Below, piece after piece: positions 61,584 to 64,000 of a stretch of 64,000 bases of DNA. This DNA is from Chitinophaga sp. 180180018-3. GTDB taxonomy: Bacteria; Bacteroidota; Bacteroidia; Chitinophagales; Chitinophagaceae. Location of the stretch: assembly GCF_037893185.1 (NCBI RefSeq), contig NZ_CP140772.1, positions 5,642,001-5,706,000 of the forward strand, given 5' to 3'. The position numbers were made by a program, and so were the translations under genes. The notes beneath the pieces were generated by a model. That model worked only from the letters and a program-made list of their open reading frames with translations, searched no databases and was not told where the DNA came from. Numbering within the stretch: position 1 is the first letter of the stretch; each line of letters opens with the position of its first letter.

Positions 61584-64000
61584 TTAGCTATGCACTACAG
61601 CTGGTTCTTTTTCTGGTGTTGCTAATACGGATATTTTCTTACCGGATATTTTTTCCTGCAGGTATTGGAAGACGACGAACAATACCGGGATGATGAATAC
61701 ACCCAATATTACTCCCGACAACATACCTCCGGCGGTGCTGATGCTGATAGAGTGGTTACCCTGCGCCGACGGGCCCTTTACGGTCATCAGCGGAATGAGC
61801 CCTGCCACGAATGCGAGCGAGGTCATGATGATAGGCCTCAACCTCAGCCGGGCTGCTTCCAGGGCGGACGACAACAGGGTTTTACCTGCGCGGCGCCGTT
61901 GCACGGCAAATTCCACAATCAGGATGGCGTTTTTCGCCAGCAAACCTATCAGCATCACCAATCCTACCTGCACGTATATATTATTTTCAATACCGGCCAG
62001 CGCGATCGCTCCAAACACGCCGAATATACCCGTGGGAATCGACAACAACACAGCCAGTGGCAGTATATAGCTTTCATACTGTGCGGCCAGCAGGAAGTAT
62101 ACGAAGATCAGGGCCAGCGCAAAAATCAGTACCATCTGGTTGCCGGAATTCTTTTCTTCCCGGCTCAGACCTGTCCACTCGAAGCTATACCCCGCAGGCA
62201 GTTTCTCTGCTGCCAGCTTTTCAACAGCCTGTATAGCCTGACCAGTACTGATTCCCGGTTTGGGCATGGCATTTACGGTGATGGAGTTGAACAGGTTGTA
62301 ACGGTTCATCATTTCCGGGCCATATACTTTCTTCAGTGTTATAATGCTGTTAGCCGGTACCATTTCTCCTTTGTCGTTCTTCACAAATACTCCTTCGAGG
62401 CTTGTTGGTGTGTTACGTGCTTCCGGTGTAGCCTGCACCATTACACGGTAGTATTTACCAAAGCGGTTGAAGTCGGACGCCTGATTACTTCCATAATACG
62501 TTTGTACCGTCATCATCAGGTCGCTCACGCTCACGCCCAGCTGTTTCGCTTTCACTGCATCCACCACGATCCCATATTGCGGGAAATCGGCTTTAAACAT
62601 CGTAAATGCCACGCCTATCTCCTTCGTTTGCATCATTTCACCGATGAAGCGGTTGGCCGTTTCGCTGAACTTCTCCACAGGGCCACCAGTGCGGTCCTGC
62701 AATACCAGCTCCAGACCGTTGAAGGTACCGAAACCGGGTACGGTCGGGAAGGTGAACACGCTGAAAGTTCCTTCGTTAATAGCGCCCAGTTTGGCCGTCA
62801 TCATTTCCACTACTTCATTGATATTTTCATGACGTTCTTTGATGGGCTTCAGCTTCATAAATCCCATCGCATATGCAGGGCTTGCCCCATTACTCAGGAT
62901 ATTATAACCAGAAATAGTAGTGGCAGACGATACCATCGGCATGCTTTTCAGCATGCTATCTGCTTTTTTCAGCACGTCCGTAGTACGATCCAAACCGGCT
63001 CCCGGCGGGAGCGAGAGGGAAAACGCCACGAAGCTGTCGTCTTCGTTGGGAATAAAACCCTTTGGCGTGGATCTCATCAGCCACATGGTAGCAAATAGCA
63101 CTACTGCCAGTGCACCGAGGCTCAGCCATTTATGTTTCACCAGGAACTGTACCCCACGGCCGTATTTTGTGGTCATGGCATTAAAGCCAGTGTTGAAAGC
63201 GGTAAAAAATCTTTTTCCAAAACCACCTGCTTTTTGCTTGTTCTCTCCTCCTTCTCCGGCGTGCGTATTTTTCAGGAACAGCGCACAAAGAGCAGGACTG
63301 AGCGTCAGCGCATTCAATGCCGAGATGAGGATGGCTACGGCCAGGGTAAATGCAAACTGGCGGTAGAATACGCCTGTCGGGCCTTCCATGAAGCCCACCG
63401 GCAGAAACACCGCTGTCATCACCAGTGTAATAGATATAATGGCGCCGGTGATCTCACTCATGGCCGACACGGTAGCAACCCTTGCAGGCAGATGCGATCG
63501 CTCCATTTTACTATGCACGGCTTCCACTACCACAATAGCATCATCTACCACAATACCAATCGCCAGCACCAGTGCAAACAAAGTGAGCATATTGATGGAG
63601 AAGCCCAGCATCTGCAGGAAAAAGAACGTTCCCACGAGCGACACTGGTACGGCAATCGCCGGGATCAGGGTGGAACGGAAGTCCTGCAGAAACAGGAACA
63701 CGATCACAAACACCAGTATAAATGCTTCCACCAGCGTGTGTTTCACCTGATCAATAGAAGCATCCAGCTGCTCCTTGGTGCTCATGGTAACATGGTATTT
63801 CACGCCTTTAGGGAAAGATTTAGACGCATGGTCCATCACCTCTTTGATCGTTGTCTGAATAGCATTGGCATTAGAGCCGTTGGTCTGGAAGATGGCCATT
63901 GTAACGGCATCCTTCCCATCCAGGTGGTTATCGGTACTATAGCTGGCAGATCCAAGTTCCACCTTCGCCACATCCTTCAGGTACAACACAGTTCCATCGG
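61584..64000 (-). CDS. HAE1-type RND multidrug efflux permease (N-terminus cut by window edge)
   Basis: About 804 residues are present and the frame runs open through the right edge, so roughly the first 240 residues (TM1 and the first part of the porter domain) are missing. TM4 has the canonical VDDAIVVVEAV and TM10 the proton-relay lysine in LLAKNAILIVEFAV, as in AcrB. A Lys/Gly-rich loop (GGENKQKAGGFGKR) separates the two repeats. The terminus is soluble, ending PEKEPAVVHS. It exports hydrophobic toxins or drugs. The NodT channel is downstream, and the adaptor is expected beyond the edge. Confidence 0.94.
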   Translation of the reverse strand, partial: DGTVLYLKDVAKVELGSASYSTDNHLDGKDAVTMAIFQTNGSNANAIQTTIKEVMDHASKSFPKGVKYHVTMSTKEQLDASIDQVKHTLVEAFILVFVIVFLFLQDFRSTLIPAIAVPVSLVGTFFFLQMLGFSINMLTLFALVLAIGIVVDDAIVVVEAVHSKMERSHLPARVATVSAMSEITGAIISITLVMTAVFLPVGFMEGPTGVFYRQFAFTLAVAILISALNALTLSPALCALFLKNTHAGEGGENKQKAGGFGKRFFTAFNTGFNAMTTKYGRGVQFLVKHKWLSLGALAVVLFATMWLMRSTPKGFIPNEDDSFVAFSLSLPPGAGLDRTTDVLKKADSMLKSMPMVSSATTISGYNILSNGASPAYAMGFMKLKPIKERHENINEVVEMMTAKLGAINEGTFSVFTFPTVPGFGTFNGLELVLQDRTGGPVEKFSETANRFIGEMMQTKEIGVAFTMFKADFPQYGIVVDAVKAKQLGVSVSDLMMTVQTYYGSNQASDFNRFGKYYRVMVQATPEARNTPTSLEGVFVKNDKGEMVPANSIITLKKVYGPEMMNRYNLFNSITVNAMPKPGISTGQAIQAVEKLAAEKLPAGYSFEWTGLSREEKNSGNQMVLIFALALIFVYFLLAAQYESYILPLAVLLSIPTGIFGVFGAIALAGIENNIYVQVGLVMLIGLLAKNAILIVEFAVQRRRAGKTLLSSALEAARLRLRPIIMTSLAFVAGLIPLMTVKGPSAQGNHSISISTAGGMLSGVILGVFIIPVLFVVFQYLQEKISGKKISVLATPEKEPAVVHS

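Noticed and set aside
61665..63098. Long open frame (477 codons) on the plus strand opposite the right-hand RND gene
   Set aside because: It lies wholly opposite a gene with clear RND motifs, its translation is rich in His, Gln and Arg without recognisable domains, and it has no promoter. It is an antisense shadow.
1..64000. tRNA, rRNA, CRISPR, insertion sequence or prophage genes
   Set aside because: No cloverleaf-like sequences, repeat-spacer arrays, transposase motifs or phage structural genes were recognised. A tRNAscan, Infernal or ISfinder search would be the decisive check.

Overview
The window looks like a chromosome segment of a Bacteroidota bacterium, most probably a Chitinophaga-like member of the Chitinophagaceae. 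This is inferred from SusC/SusD pairs, ECF sigma/FecR gene pairs, STN and carboxypeptidase-regulatory N-termini on TonB-dependent proteins, LytTR/LytS-type two-component genes, TlpA-like thioredoxins next to SusCD, and several TAnnTTTG -7 promoter elements close to starts. I see no rRNA, tRNA, CRISPR array, integrase or transposase. Two genes are cut by the window edges.

Layout. 1-935: partial serine hydrolase. 1045-8040 (minus): an RND pump set (adaptor, permease, TolC, small lipoprotein) behind a gene fusing a ChrB-type chromate-resistance domain to an AraC DNA-binding domain. 8110-10494: secreted ricin-type lectin, a second serine hydrolase and an unknown secreted protein. 10648-14013 (plus): a glycan-type unit of a 47-residue membrane protein, a GT2 glycosyltransferase with a decayed methyltransferase domain, and a GT-C-like membrane enzyme. 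14020-16760 (minus): ECF sigma, FecR and an STN/beta-barrel protein. 16845-25846: YodC-like protein, two TonB-dependent receptors, an SDR, an amino-acid permease and a small Ala/Pro-rich secreted protein.

26048-32648 (plus): a Czc-type metal efflux operon with a possibly structured 225-nt leader, then TolC, adaptor, a DUF190 (PII/CutA-like) protein, CzcA and a metal-independent phosphoglycerate mutase. 32759-34318: alpha/beta hydrolase and methyltransferase. 34387-45803 (minus): a copper/silver island with an HMA-AraC regulator, a 2Fe-2S flavin reductase, an HMA chaperone, an HYC_CC_PP protein, a CusA pump broken by one in-frame TAA, TolC, two adaptors, a DUF3347 protein, a haem-binding-domain protein and a CHRD lipoprotein.

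45940-49764: a possible alkylation-damage or nucleic-acid-repair neighbourhood (2OG-Fe(II) oxygenase, membrane protein, ASCH protein, AraC-OGT Ada-like protein, truncated OGT paralogue). 49962-58153 (plus): an uptake locus of ECF sigma, FecR, SusC, SusD and TlpA-like thioredoxin. 58205-64000 (minus): LytTR regulator, LytS-type kinase, NodT-type outer-membrane factor and the C-terminal three quarters of an HAE1-type RND pump whose adaptor presumably lies beyond the right edge.

The theme is envelope efflux and metal homeostasis: four separate RND systems in 64 kb. The items I rate highest are the split CusA, the ChrB-AraC regulator, the leader and attached gpmA of the Czc operon, and the repair-like cluster.
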